Shown piece by piece: positions 45,384 to 58,000 of a DNA stretch of 64,000 nt. Numbering within the stretch: position 1 is the stretch's first letter; each line of letters begins with the position of its first letter. The notes below the pieces were generated by a model. That model worked only from the letters and a program-made list of their open reading frames with translations. It was not told the DNA's origin and made no database searches. The stretch is from Aquila chrysaetos chrysaetos. Taxonomy: Eukaryota; Chordata; Aves; Accipitriformes; Accipitridae. The position numbers and the translations under genes were made by a program. Location of the stretch: positions 1,898,453 through 1,962,452 of the forward strand of contig NC_044008.1 of NCBI RefSeq assembly GCF_900496995.4, in the 5' to 3' direction.

Positions 45384-46401
45384 GTCCAAAGTGAGACAAT
45401 GGCTCGATGGCCAAGTGGAAACTAGTAACAAGATGTGTCCCTCAGGGGTCTGTACTGGGACAAATACTCTTTAATATCTTCGTCAATGGCATAGTGGGAT
45501 TGACTTGGCAGATGACACCAAGCCGTGTGGTGCGGTCGACACGCTGGAGGGCAGGGATGTCATCCAGAGGGACCTCGACAGGCTGGAGAGGTGGGGTCAT
45601 GCGAACCTCGTGAAGTTCAACAAGGCCAAGTGCAAGGTCCTGCACATGGGTCAGGGCAATCCCAAGCACAAATACAGGCTGGGCGATGAGTGGATTGAGA
45701 GCAGCCCTGCGGAGAAGGACTTGGGGGTATTAGTGGATGAAAACCTGAATATGACCCGGCAATGTGTGCTTGCAACCAAGAACGGCAACCGTGTCCTGGG
45801 CTGCATCAAAAGCAGCGTGACCAGCAGGTCGAGGGAGGGGATTCTGCCCCTCTGCTCTGCTCTGGTGAGACCCCCCTGCAGTACTGCGTCCAGATCTGGG
45901 GTCCTCAGCACAGGGAAGACATGGACCTGTTGGAGCAGGTCCAGAGGAGGGCCATGAAGATGATCAGGGGCTGGAGCACCTCTCCTATGAGGACAGGCTG
46001 AGAGAGTTGGGGTTGTTCAGCCTGGAGAAGAGAAGGCTCCGGGGAGACCTTATAGCAGCATTCCAGTACCTAAAGGGAGCTTATAGGAAAGATGGGGACA
46101 AACTTTTTAGCAGGGGCTGTAGCGATAGGACAAGGGATAATGGTTTTAAACTAAAAGAGGGGAGATTCAGACAAGATCCAAGGAAGAAATTTGTTACGAT
46201 GAGGGTGGTGAGACACTGGCCCAGGTTGCCCAGAGAGGTGGTCGATGCCCCATCCCTGGAAACATTCAAGGCCAGGTTGGACGGGGCTCTGAGCAACCTG
46301 ATCTAGTGGAAGATGTCCCTGCTCATTGCAGGGGGGGTTGGACTAGATGACCTTTAAAGGTCCTTTCCAACCCAAACCATTCTGTGGTTCTATGATTCTA
46401 T
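45384..46401 (+). mobile_element. CR1 LINE, 5'-truncated, 1 kb
   Basis: Begins inside the reverse-transcriptase region (TGTCCCTCAGGGGTCTGTAC, then GGCAGATGACACCAAGC) and keeps the thumb and 3' region ([15 protein letters not shown]). It then has the 3' UTR ending in GACCTTTAAAGGTCCTTTCC and the tail repeats TTCTGTGGTTCTATGATTCTAT. The frame is broken, including a deletion just before GGCAGATGACACC where CR1 normally has about a dozen more codons. It is better preserved than the other copies here, so probably the youngest. Confidence 0.92.
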
Positions 46402-48600
46402 AAAAATAGGCTTGTTTTCATAGTGGTTACAGGCTTTTAGGGGTACACTGGCTGAGATTTTTGAGAGGACACTGAAATGATGAAAAACAAACCCCGCCAT
46501 ACCCCCCCCAAATTTTAGTCCTTGTTTCCCAGGGATGCTTCCCACATCTTGCTGAAACCTGGGGAGACGGGCTGCAACTGGGGAAACCTCTTCCCCCTGG
46601 GCAGCTTGCAAAGGGATTGGGGGAAATCCTGAGTCCTGGAAGAAAACGGAGGCTGGAAACAACATCCCAAAGAAATTGGGAGGAAGGTGAGGTGGTCTGG
46701 GGACAAAGGGACAGTCCCTTCCCTAAGAGATGCTCTCCAGCCATCCTGCTCACCAGGTCCTTCTTATGGACCGCGGGAGCCGGTTGGGGTGGGGGAAAGG
46801 TGCCTGTGGATTTTTGGGGAGGTGTTTTTTTGGGGGGAATTGGCACCGATTTGTGATGTGAGCGTGAAAAATCTTCAAAATCCGCAGGTTTTGTTGCAGC
46901 TGGGGTTGCGGGGAGCCTCTTCCCCCCGAGGTACCGCTTGGCGGTGCTGCTCCCCCCAGTTAAGAACAGCAAAACCTCCCTGGGGAGTGGGAAATATTTA
47001 ACCAGCTGGGTCTGCACCAGTTTTCGCAGGAGAAAGACAAATCCTGGAAAAGCTTTGAAAAATCTGCTCCCCAAAACAAGCCCGGGCGGTTTTCTGTGGG
47101 CGGACAGCAAAGGCATCGTGGGTCGCCCCGAGCCAAGATGTTCTTTTTTTTTCCAGCAAAGCTCTTAAATCTGCAAACATGGGCCCCATTTCACCTGTAT
47201 TTGAGGGTTTTTCTCCCTCCTTATCCTGGGTAAAAATGAATAGCAACAACAAATCGCCTCCAGACGACTCAATTCCTACCTCCGGGCTTCAATCCTCCCC
47301 ATTGCAAAAAAACCTTTTTTTGCATTCCCCAGATCTGTCAGTAATAAAATTCCTCTGATCTCGGCTCGGGGGGGGGGGTATGCATTTTTAAGGAACAAAA
47401 CGGGAATTGAGGGAAAGACATGCAAACCCAGCTTGGCTGAGGGGAGAGGGGGAGCATGGGGCAGCCTCCCTGGATGGGATAAAAATAGGGCAAAAAATAA
47501 GAGTGGAGGGGTTGCGAAGCAGTTATTTTTTCCTTTCAGCTTTGCCTGGGCTCTTTTTTTTTTTTGGCATCTCTTCTTGTGAGGGCTGATTTGGGGCTAG
47601 CATGGACCAAAGTGGGAAATTAAGGGGCTTTTTTTTTTTAAGGTATAAAGAGGGGAATGTGCTGAGCTTTAAAGCTGCAGAGGTTGGGATGTTTTTTTTT
47701 AATTGTTTGTTTATCTCTGGGGGTGAGTTATAGAGCTACAGCACCATCGTCCTGCCTATCCTGGGGGAGAAAAGAGGGAGAAGACCCCAAAATCTCCTCC
47801 GGCTGGGATATGGTGGGCTGTGGTTACGTGGGGCTGCCGGCATGCCGGCGAGCTGGGCCGCGTGCGTGGCGGCTGAGGTCATGGTGCTATTAATTTCCCG
47901 TTAAAAGCCCCAATGGCTCCAGCACTGCAGGGATGGAAAATGAAGCAGCTCCGATTGCGGCTGCTGCAGTTAACCCCTGCAGGGATGCCTGACTTTTTGG
48001 GCTGAGAAAGCCAAATCCCATGGTGCCAGTGGTAGACTACATCCCTTGAAGGTTGACGGTCACCACCTTGGCCACCCTACAGCTGCTGCAGGTCCTTATC
48101 TGGCTCCTGAGGGACTCAGGATCCCTTCAGATGTCTAGGAAACCCTCCTGGCGCCTGTAAAGACCTCATCCGATTTAATCCCGCGCCAGCCGGCCGGGCT
48201 GGAGCCACATCTGCCCACCCTGCGATGCTGGAAACCTGGCCACCGCTGAGTGCCTGGGGGCCGGCGGCTGGTTGCATTTCATGCTCGAAAGCCCCCAGGG
48301 CTGACACGGGGGGCTTATTTTGGTAACTTGAACTTGGGAAACCCCTCGGCTGTGGAAGGCGGAGAGAGGAGCCCTGTGAAATGCGGTGGCAGCTGGGGGC
48401 TCCTGGCGTCCCTGCGAGGAGCCCCAAGCGTCTTCGCAAAATCCCTCGGGGCTTTATATTGAGCCTTGGGAACGCCGGGGAAATGAGATGGAGGGGCTGG
48501 GGAGGTGTTCCCCCCCTTGCCGTGAGGCACAGGGCATTAGAGCAGCCCTGGGGCTGCTCTCGGCTCAGCTCATGCCCCCCAAAACCTACCTGGCATTTGC
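46402..48600. other. Intergenic DNA, G-rich, no gene seen
   Basis: The stretch holds many short homopolymer runs (G, T, A). A 229-codon minus-strand frame at 46427-47116 shows no family resemblance. I assign nothing here. Confidence 0.5.
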
Positions 48601-48609
48601 AGAGCATGG

Positions 48610-49145
48610 GGGCCCCTGTCCTGGTCCCCTCTCCTGGTCACACTTGTCCCCATCTCCTGGTTGTTCTGGTCCCTTCTTCTTGTCCCGCTTGTCTCCTGCT
48701 CCCACTTATCCCCAGCCCAACCACTTGTCCTTATCTCCTGGTCCCTCTTGTCCTTGTCCCCTGGTCCTACTGGTCCCTTCTCCTGGTCCCACTTGTCTCC
48801 CTCTCCTGATCTCACTTGTCCTTTTCCCCTGGTCCCACTGGTCTCTTCTGTTCCAATTTGACTCCATCTCCTAGTTCCACTTGTCCCTGTCTCCTCATGC
48901 CACTTTCTCCATCCTTTGGTTGCATTTTTCCCCTCTCCTGGCTCTTCTTGTCCCCAACTCCTGGTCCCACTGGTCCCGTCTCTTGGTCACATTTGTCCCC
49001 AACTCCTGGTCTCATTTGTTTCCCTCTCCTGGCCCTGTTGGTCTCCTGGTACCATTTGTCCACTGTCCTTCTCCTACTCACCCCCATCTCCCCATCCCAC
49101 TTGACCCTCTCCTTGTCCCACTTGTCCCCTCCCCTGGTCCTGCTC
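48610..49145. repeat. Degenerate pyrimidine-rich minisatellite (about 25-35 bp unit)
   Basis: Variants of CTCCTGGTCCCACTTGTCCC recur throughout with drifting spacing, for example near 48630, 48780, 48960 and 49000. The plus strand is C/T-rich. Confidence 0.8.
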
Positions 49146-50659
49146 TCAGGGGGAGTTTTGGTACAGACCCAGTGGGATTCAGTGCAGCCTTTTGGGGGCA
49201 GACCCTTTCCCCATCAGGTGAAGCCCAATGCAGCCCCCCAAGATTCATCACCAGATGTTCTGGCAAGTGCAGCCGAGAGGGTATCATGATTTTGGCCCAG
49301 CTGTGAGCTGAGACTGGGGAAACTCGTGTCATGCAAAGCAGCTCCATGCCTCGGATGCTGCTGGGCATCTGCATTGCAACGGTACTTGTAGTCCCACATG
49401 GGGCAAAGGGGCTAATGCCAAAAAAAAACCCCAAACCCTGGGTAAAACCAACTGCTCCAGTCCCCAAATCAGGCACTTTGCCCCAAAACAATTCCCCATC
49501 TGGTGCAACCTCAGGCTCGGTGCTGGCTCTAGCCCCAAATGGCTCCGTTCAGCATCATCTTGGCCATCCCTGGGCACCATGGCCCATCCTGCCCCATACG
49601 CGGTGCCTGCTCCTGCGGCAATTTGTGTTGTGGTTTTTTTTTTTTTTTTTCCTCCCCCATACAGTGATTTCTCCTTTCACAGATGACATGAAAGTGGAAA
49701 ATCAGCGAGAAAAAGCACTTTAAAACAGGTTAAAAAACACCCCTGAGAAATGAAACAGTTTTCTGCCAAACTAAATATTGGAAAGACATATTTGCAAAGG
49801 TGTTTTGGGGTTTTTAAGGGGTTTGTTTAGTTATTTATTCCCCCCTGCAGAACCTGGATTGCTGCAAACCAACTGAGCTTTCCTCTGCGGCCATCCCCTA
49901 ACCCACCTCACCAACTGGGATCAACCCCACTGCAAAAATCCTTTTTTCCCCACTTTTTTACAGCAGTCGGGTGTCGAGGGGCCTCCCCTTCCCATGGGCA
50001 GCGACATTTCCCAGGCAATACGTCATGTTTACTTAAGAGCAGAGTTATTGCCAGGGAGGAGGCAGGGAGCCGTGGCCCTGGGGGGCTGCGGGGGGGGGGG
50101 GGGGAATGGCGAAAATGCGGAAAAAATCCTGCCCCTCTTTTCAACATCCTTTGGGAGGGCTCAGAAAAGCTCCTTGGTCTCTCTTGCGGCGTGTCAGTAT
50201 TGTTTCCCCAATGTTTAATTGATGTGTTTTTAAAGCCCAGTTCTTCAAATGTTATTAAAATGTCTTGTTTTGCTAAAATAAAAGGGAATGGGGAGAATTT
50301 GTGACTGATTCAGCAACACTGGAGCAGAAGCATCTCCAGTCCCCCACGGTGGGTGATGCTGGGGGGTTCATGAGCTGCTTTTCTCCTAAAAAAGTATCAT
50401 TTTAGAGAAAAACTGTGTCCAGGTGAAGCAGAACCATGAGTAGGGAGAGGGGAGCGATGGGGGGGTTTACGGTTGGACCCCTGTTTTTGGGTGGTGCTGG
50501 AGTCCTCGGTGGCTTTTTTGTTGGAAAGGCTGGTGGAAAATATATGGCAAGGTGGTGGAATATTGTTTGTCAGCTGTGGAGATAGGATCAGCTGCTACAG
50601 CCTGGATCCAGGAAATCCCCCCAAGGCCCATCCCAAGAGATCTCCCCATCCTGCAGGAT

Positions 50660-51165
50660 CCTCTGTGTCCCATTCTAGATGATCCCCATGTCCCATCTTA
50701 GATGAACCCCCAGGTCCCCAGGTGATCCCCCACGGTCCGTTCTAAGTGATCCCTCCTCTGCCACCCCATGTGGTCGCCCCTCAGGTCCCATCTTAGATGA
50801 TCTCCCAGATACCATCCTAGATGATCCCCCAGGTCCAGTCACTTGGAGGATCCTCGAAGTTCCATCCTAAGTGATCTCCAGCGTGCCATCCCTGGTGACC
50901 CCCTCCTAGGTCCCATCTCAGGTGAACCCCCCCCCAGGTCTTATTCCAAGGCATCTCCCAGGACTCATCTGAGATAATCCCCCAAGCCCCATCCTAGATG
51001 GTCCCTCATGTTGCATCCCAGGTGACCCTCCTCCAGGTCCCCTCTTGGCTGATCCCCCAGGTTTTATCCCAAGGGATCACCCAGGTCCTAGCCTAGATGA
51101 TTCCCCAGGACCCATCCCAGGTGACCCCTACCCAGGTCCCATCCTGCAATCTCCCTCCCCAGGTG
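50660..51165. repeat. Degenerate minisatellite (about 28-32 bp unit)
   Basis: Variants of GATGATCCCCCAGGTCCCAT and CCTAGATGATCCCCCAGGTC recur through the stretch with point changes and small indels. It is clearly older than the arrays at 18.4 and 29 kb. Confidence 0.8.
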
Positions 51166-52839
51166 CAGGGGACCATCCCGGTTGGGTTTTGGGGTGGAAT
51201 CGGCCAGTCTCTCCCCTACCACCCCATGCCCCCACTTTCACCCTGCATGGACTCCCCCCCTCCAGCCTCCCAGGCACCGACTGCACCTCCCATACTTGCT
51301 CAATTAATTTAATCATTAACCAACGCCTGATCCAAACTGCCCCGTGAGTCATGGCTCTGCCCTGCATGGCAGGAGGCAGTGTGCGAGTGCTGGGCCAGAT
51401 CCTGCACACCCCGTCAGCTCCTGCCCCCCCAGCAGGGCAATCTGAGCCTGGAAAGCTGGATTTCGGAAGCAAAGTCCCCTCCCTTGGCACTGCTGAAGCA
51501 AACGGGACCCTCCTATCCGTCCGTCTGTCCATCCCGAACAACGCCAGCAGAAACCTTCCCGCCACGTTCCCGACCATCAAATTGGGGGAGAAACGGGCAA
51601 ATGTTTCCAGTGCCAAAGCACAAATAAACTTTCTTCTCCAGGCCAGTGCCGCTGCTGATGGAGCTGCGGGGCCAGCGTTTCTGGCCGGGGTCCAGCCTCC
51701 CGTTAAAGGGCGTCGTTAAGAAAAACCAGCTCAGGATAAGTGGCGTGAAAAAATACTCTGGTAATTAACCAGCCCCAGAATAGAAGGAGAAAAGGTCAAG
51801 CCTAAAAATACAGGGTATGGTTTTGCGCTGAAACACAGCATTAATAAATAATCATGTTTTCGGGAAGGTCTAATTTTAGTGACTCGGGTACAATAGCCTA
51901 GTGTGACCCCTTTGCTTGATCTTGCGGGATTTGGGGCTTTTTTTTTTTGCCTGGCTTTGCCCCGTTCTTGTCCCCTGCAGAGCTGCAGGCGGGTTGGATG
52001 CGCGAGCAAGAGGGCAGCACATGGTGAGAGGTGATGGGCGCTGGGCTGGGGGCCGTGCCTGGCGTGGAACGAGCGTGGGCGTGCTCAGCCCCGCCAGCCG
52101 GCGTGCAGGCACCTGCCTGGTTTTCCGAGCGTCGGGAAAACAACCGGGATTGCCAAAGATTCCGGCCCCAGGGATGGGCTGGAGATGGGGGATGAAGTCC
52201 TCGTGGTGGCTTGAACATCCCCGGAGTCACAATGTCCCCCACGAAACAGCTATGCCCCGTTCACGCCGCCTCCCTGTTTGCTCGTTAGTGACTGAGCATT
52301 AATAAGACCCATTATAATTAATTTGCCTTCAAACCCCTCTGTAGGGAATCACCCCAGCCCGGGGCGGGAGGGCTGCTGCAATTGGGTTTCACCCTCTTTG
52401 TTGGGAAACTGAGTCACGCAGAACATGACGGGGTGGATTACGGCCAGGAAAGGTGAATCCTGCTCTAATTTATCTTTGGGATGGGGATTAGGGCTAAATC
52501 CAGCTGCCAACTCTCCTCTTAGCTTGGGGGGAGGGAGAAAAGGGCCCCCAATACCCTGGGGGTGCAGACAGCAGACCCCAAAAGTGACGGGGATTTGGGG
52601 TGGGGACGGCCACAACCCTGGGGGCTGCGGCTGGAGGGTGCCCAGCACCCACGAGGGGCATTTTTTCCAGCTTGTAGGGAAAAAGAATGGGGGGAAAGAG
52701 GATGGGGGTGATGTGGGGCTTGACCCTGGCTGGGATGCACTGACGTCAGTGATTTGGGGGGGTTGTTTTTTAGCAGGGACCCCAAAGAGAAGCCAAAGGA
52801 AGCACTGGCAGCCACCAGGACACGGCGGGGGGGCATTTC

Positions 52840-52845
52840 TTTATT
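52840..52845 (-). terminator. Polyadenylation signal for the calmodulin-like gene
   Basis: AATAAA on the minus strand (CCAATAAAGAAATG), about 510 bp after the stop codon. This gives a 3' UTR of roughly 0.5 kb. Confidence 0.6.
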
Positions 52846-53358
52846 GGACTCGGTGTGGTGTCGGGGGATGCGCGATGGCCACTGGCACCTCTATGGACAT
52901 GAGAGGTGCGTCGCATGGGGGGGCAGGGGGAAGAGACCCCCCGTGTCCATCTGCACCCTGAGCCCCATCCTGCCAGGTGGGATGCCCGCATCCGATGCAG
53001 ACGCTGGCTGGTGACGCTCCGGCTGGGATAAAAGAGGATTTTTCCAGCCCAGAATGGCGGAGAGAAGGCAGCAGGGGATGAAGGGGCTGGGGGACCACCA
53101 CGACCTCTGTTCCCTATGAAGAAATTAAGGAAAAAAATAAAAAAAAAAGCACCATGAACATAGATTTTTCCAACCGCCAGCAAGAGTTGCAGGGCAGGAG
53201 GTGGTCAGGATGGGGGAGATGCAAGATTTGGGGTGGCCATTGCAATGGGTGGGGTAGACCCCATGGTCCGGGACTTTCCATGGATGCTGGGTTGGGCACG
53301 AAGCCTCATCCCAGTGAGTTACCTGTGGGATGGGGTTGGAGGTGGGTGGCGGGGGGGC

Positions 53359-53808
53359 TCACTTCTCCGTCATCATCCTCACAAACTCCTCGTAGTTGAC
53401 CTGCCCGTCGTTGTTGCAGTCGGCCTCCTTGATCATCTCATCCACCTCCTCGTCCGTCAACTTCTCACCCAAGTTGGTCATGACGTGCCGCAGCTCCGCC
53501 GCGCTGATGTAGCCGTTGCCGTCCTTATCGAAGACGCGGAAAGCCTCGCGGATCTCCTCCTCGCTGTCTGTGTCCCTCATCTTCCTCGCCATCAGCGAGA
53601 GGAACTCGGGGAAGTCGATGGTGCCGCTGCCATCGGCATCCACCTCCCCCACCATGTCCTGCAGCTCCGCTTCGGTGGGGTTTTGCCCCAACGACCGCAT
53701 GACGGTGCCCAACTCCTTTGTGGTGATGCAACCGTCTCCATCCCGGTCAAAAAGGGAAAAAGCCTCCTTGAATTCGGCGATCTGCTCCTCCGACAGCCGC
53801 TCGGCCAT
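53359..53808 (-). CDS. CALML3: Intronless calmodulin-like protein (CALML3; bird striated-muscle calmodulin type)
   Basis: 149-residue calcium sensor made of two EF-hand pairs and a central helix. It binds Ca2+ and then target peptides of kinases and other calmodulin partners. The frame is one uninterrupted exon. Loops: residues 21-32 [12 protein letters not shown], 57-68 [12 protein letters not shown], 94-105 [12 protein letters not shown] and 130-141 [12 protein letters not shown], all with acidic first and last ligands. Loop 4 has Asn at positions 3 and 4, unlike true calmodulin. The opening [20 protein letters not shown] is the same as I recall for the chicken striated-muscle calmodulin encoded by the intronless CM1 gene. 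It sits between ASB13 and NET1, where mammals have CALML3. The frame stays open upstream to 53943, but the Met at 53808 matches the family start. Codon use is very GC-rich at third positions. Confidence 0.95.
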   Translation of the reverse strand: MAERLSEEQIAEFKEAFSLFDRDGDGCITTKELGTVMRSLGQNPTEAELQDMVGEVDADGSGTIDFPEFLSLMARKMRDTDSEEEIREAFRVFDKDGNGYISAAELRHVMTNLGEKLTDEEVDEMIKEADCNNDGQVNYEEFVRMMTEK

Positions 53809-54060
53809 GGCGCTCCCCGCTCGCACGCGGCTCTGCCCCGGCACGCCGCGGTGCCGGCGGGGAGGCGCAGATGGGGCCTCCTCCCTCCGACCTGCCTCTC
53901 CCCGGATGAGGAGGAGGAGGAGGAGGCAGGAGCTGGGGCGCACGGGAGAGGCTGAGCCATGGGGTCAGCAGGAACGGTTCAGCCAGACCCCGGCGGAGCG
54001 GCCAGAAGAGTTTCGGGGTGCTGGAGAAGAAGGGTGACCGCCAGCCCCCTTGGGCCACCC
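53809..54060 (-). promoter_or_regulatory. Probable promoter and 5' UTR of the calmodulin-like gene
   Basis: GC-rich flank with CpGs and a GAG/CTC-type repeat (about 53905-53928). No TATA box is obvious on the minus strand. The extent is a guess from position. Confidence 0.35.
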
Positions 54061-54659
54061 TGGCTGCCGTCCCGCTTGCTCCGCTGGTGGCATTTCGTGG
54101 GGCCGGCTCCTAACAAACCCCCTAATCAAGGGATTTGCGCTGTGGCTTGCAGCAAAGCGGTGGTTTCGGGGAGAGGCAGGGCGCTGGTGGAAAGCGGGGG
54201 GGCGATACTATTTTTGGCTGTTTTAAGGCAATTTTGGTGGGGTTTGTTGTTGTGCAAAGGCCTCCAGCCCCGCATGGTTGAGAGGGGTCCCCCCGGTCTC
54301 CCCAGCCCCAGGGCCACCAAGAGCGATGCTGGCCGCGTGTCAAACCTGCCGAGAGAGCGTTCCCTCGTGCAGGTCCAGGCAGAGCCTGGATCTCCGGAGC
54401 TGATGTGCTCCGCGCTGACGGAGACCTGAATCAGCCGTGATTTCTCTTCCGGGCTCCCCGAGAACAGCTCCACGGCCCCCGGGGCAGCTGACGTGGTGGT
54501 GTATCAGGTGAGCAGTGTCATGAGTCCTGCCCCGGTTAGTCAGGGGTTAACCCCGGGGGCTGAGTGAGGGTTAACCAGGTTGTAATGGCCTGCTTTCGTT
54601 TTTACTCATCTCTTACAACAGGGAGTACAGGAGGGTTCAGAGGCAGATGATGATGAGGG

Positions 54660-55035
54660 CTATTTCTCTGTCCAACTGTCCATCCATCCAGCTATTCTCA
54701 CTACCTTCCATCCAACCCTCCATCCACTTATCTGTTCATCCATCCATGCATGCATCTACCCAGTTGTCCATCCATCCACCCAACCATCCATCCGCGTGTC
54801 TATCCGTACACATAACTACATTACCAACCAACCATCCATCCCACCAACCCATCCATCCATATGTGCATCCATCCACCCAACCACATTATCATCCATCCAT
54901 CTGTCCATCCATCCAGTCGCCCAATGATCCAGCCAGTCAACTATCCATCCACCCGTCCATCCATCTGTCCATTCATCCATGCATTGATATTACCGTCCAT
55001 CTACCTGTCCCTCCGACCATCCATCCCTATTTCCT
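54660..55035. repeat. CCAT-type tetranucleotide microsatellite, interrupted
   Basis: About 370 bp dominated by CCATCCATCCA on the plus strand, with many point changes and short insertions. It ends where TTTCCTGTGTGCCCAGAG begins. Confidence 0.92.
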
Positions 55036-58000
55036 GTGTGCCCAGAGCGGTCAAGTGACTGTCACCAGCCAGGCCAAGGAGCTAACGGACCAGACGACCA
55101 GGCTCCACAGCAGAACATAGTTTGACTTTCTCAGCTACAGGAAAATGGCACCAGTTTACCCCAGTTTAACCCAGTGAGGAATTGGAGGGAAGGCCACAAA
55201 ACAGAAGCCAACCCATGGGACAACTGAGGAACACATGGGAAATGGGACGTCCAGGTGGGACAAAGTCCGGAAGGGGATCACCGTCTTGAGGAAAACCTCA
55301 TCTGGAAAAAACTCTGGGCACGTAAAACGCTGCCGTTGCAGGGAGGAAGCGGCTGAGCCGTGCCGAGAACCTGTCTGGCGAGAGGCACGGCACTACTCGC
55401 CCCGCGAGCGCGTTTCGGGGAGGGGAGGCCCTGGCAGCTCTTCTTGTGCAACAAGCTGCTCCCTAATTGTCTGTCTAATTGCCCACGCTTGCTGTTCTGC
55501 TCCAGATTTAATAAGATCGAATTAAAATTGCTGTGAAAGAGCCCTGGGCAGGCGAGCAAGGAGCCAAGAGGAGGGGGAGCTGGCTCAAACCCAGCTGGGA
55601 GAAGCAAACACCAACATTATCTGTGTTGTGTTTTCAAAGCCCGGGAGGGTTAAGGTGTTTGTTCAAGCTATGGGGGGAGTTGTTTGAGCTCCAAAATGAG
55701 GGTGGGCTGGGTGGGGAGGACCCTGGGTCACTCTGCTAAGGATGAAGGGGTTGCTCCATCCTGGGTGTCCCTTGGTGCTGAGCGAAGCTGGAGGCTGCTG
55801 GTTTTTTTTTTTTCCCCCATCACCAGCACCATGATCTCCCCATCACAAGCACCTATCCCCTCCCCATCACCTCCCCATGACAAGCAACCACTGTCAGCAC
55901 CCACAACATCCCCACCACCAGCACCCACCACCAGCACCCATCACCTCCCCGTCACCTGTACCCATTGCCTCCCACGTTTGCAGCAGCCTTTGGGAGAAGC
56001 CAACCCTTGATTTAGACTCTGCTTAACTGCACCTTCATTAGCACGGCAGGATAATTAACCTAATAAAACTTCCTACTGGCCCATAAAATCCCATAGTTTA
56101 TGCCTGGGTCTTATTTACGGCATCGGAGATGGGCCGTGGGGTAGGATGGGAAAGCGGTGAGGCCACCACGGTGGGAGGCAGGAGCACGCAGCTGCTGGCT
56201 GACGGGTATTTTGGCAGCCGATTTTCCCGGGATGTCTCCAGCCGGAGCTGGAGAGGTCGATGCTTTAACGAAGGAGGTTGCAAGCGGCCAACGTTGAAGC
56301 CTCACACAGCGTTTTCCAGGCAACATCTCCCTGCTCAACCTCAGCGTCTGGCTTTGAGCGGTCTGATCCAGGTAATGGCTGAAAAAAAAAAAACCAAACC
56401 CAGACCAGATGGTTAAAAGCACCCAGTTGGATTATCCCGAGCCCGCGCGGCTCGTAACGCAAGCCCAGATGTGCGCAGATGTGTGCGGCGACGTCTGGAT
56501 TTGCATTTGCAGCCCAGGCGGTGGGGGCGAGGCTGATGAATTTGTGGAAAAAAGAGAAAGTTGGAGGCGGAGAGGGAAACCGCTCCGACAGGGAAACCTC
56601 GGCGGGGCCCTGTGCCCCCCCGCGTGAGCCCAGACGCGCCGAGGCCGGCCGGTCCCGTGAGCACCCGCGGGGACGGAGAGGAACCTCCGCAAAGCCCGGA
56701 ATAAATTGCGTCGAGGTTTAATGTGGAAAACGGGATTTTGGAGAGGCTGAGCTCGGGTATGATCCCGCAATGGCTGCGGGGATCTCCAGGGGATAGCTGC
56801 TGGGTGTAAAATTTGGGCTTCGGTGTCTCGTGTTTTAGTTTAGGCATCGTTTTAACGGAGGTTTCCAAAGCTGAGGGGGAACGGCAGGGTCTGCAGGGCA
56901 GCTCCTAAAGTCAGGCTTTTCTAGCCCACCGAAGGGACCCCAGTCCCACTTTTGGACGTGCCAGATGTCACCGTGGCAGAGGAGGGAGGCTGGCATCGGG
57001 GAGATGCTCGGTAGAGGGATGTGCCCCGCTCTGGATCCCGACTCCGGGAAGGTCTCACCTGTAAACCGGGACGGCGTTGGCTCCTCTCGGCACGTAGCAC
57101 CTGAGCTGGGTGGATCCCCAAAGATAAATTCGGGACCGGGGAGCTGCTCACTGAAGGCAGAGGTGCCCACGTGTCCGCCGGGCACGGACACCTTCCCTTT
57201 CCCTGGCTGTGACAGGGACAAGGGTGGCCAAGGATGGAGGGGCTCAGGTCCCCCCTCTGCCCTTGGGTATTTCACCCTGCTCTGTCCCTGGGTCCCCCCA
57301 AATTTGGGATGGGGGGGGGGGGGAAAGGTCTCGGCTCAGCAGTTTAGCAGCGCAGGCGAGGAGAAGGTTGGCCAGGACCCGATGGGAGTTCGGCATGGGA
57401 GGAAACCAGGAAAGCCCGGCTTGTTTAGTCTAGCAACGTGAGGGCTGAGGAGGCGGACGGCTGTGGTCTCCACATTCCTCCCGGAGGGACGGAGCAGGGA
57501 TAGGAACCACCGGGAGTCGGGGTGGGGCGGGGGGGATTTACTTTTAAAGGGAAATTAAGTTCTTGGCTAATTTGCTGTCGGCTACGGGCCGACCAGACAG
57601 AGGTTTGGCTTCGGCCTGACATGCGGGAGGATAAGCAGGCGCTCTGCAGGATTTCCTCTCTGTTGAGGACGAGCTGCGTGCCCCGGCAGCTCATTAATAC
57701 CTTTTTTTTAATGGCAAAAGGAGCCTTTTTTCCAGCTTCTCCCTGCATGGGAAGGGCTGATCCTCCTCCAGATCAAAACTTGGCTTCACGAGTCAAAGCT
57801 CAGCTGTAAACCCTGTCCCTGCAAACTGAGCTGAGCCTTCGCTTCCGAGCAGGGCCCCGGGGGTGCAGGGGGGGACACCCGAGGGAGCTGGCCTGGAGCT
57901 CCCCAGGAGCTGCAGCCATGCCCAGACACCCCCCTACACGGTCAGGCCACAGCTTTTCGGGAGGGCTGCGGAGACCCGACAGTTTCGGCATGGTGCTGAT

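Noticed and set aside
45505-46306. Open frames in the 45.4-46.4 kb stretch that look like a reverse-transcriptase gene
   Set aside because: They are pieces of a truncated CR1 copy, not a host gene.
46427-47116. 229-codon minus-strand frame
   Set aside because: No recognisable domain and no splice or promoter context. It lies in G/T-rich DNA where long minus-strand frames arise by chance.
53809-53943. N-terminal extension of the calmodulin frame with a hydrophobic stretch (LLLLLLI)
   Set aside because: The family starts at the internal Met, and the extension is translated CTC/GAG repeat. A secreted calmodulin form is not supported.
53233-53955. 240-codon plus-strand frame opposite the calmodulin-like gene
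   Set aside because: It is the antisense shadow of a GC-rich coding sequence; the minus strand gives a full calmodulin.
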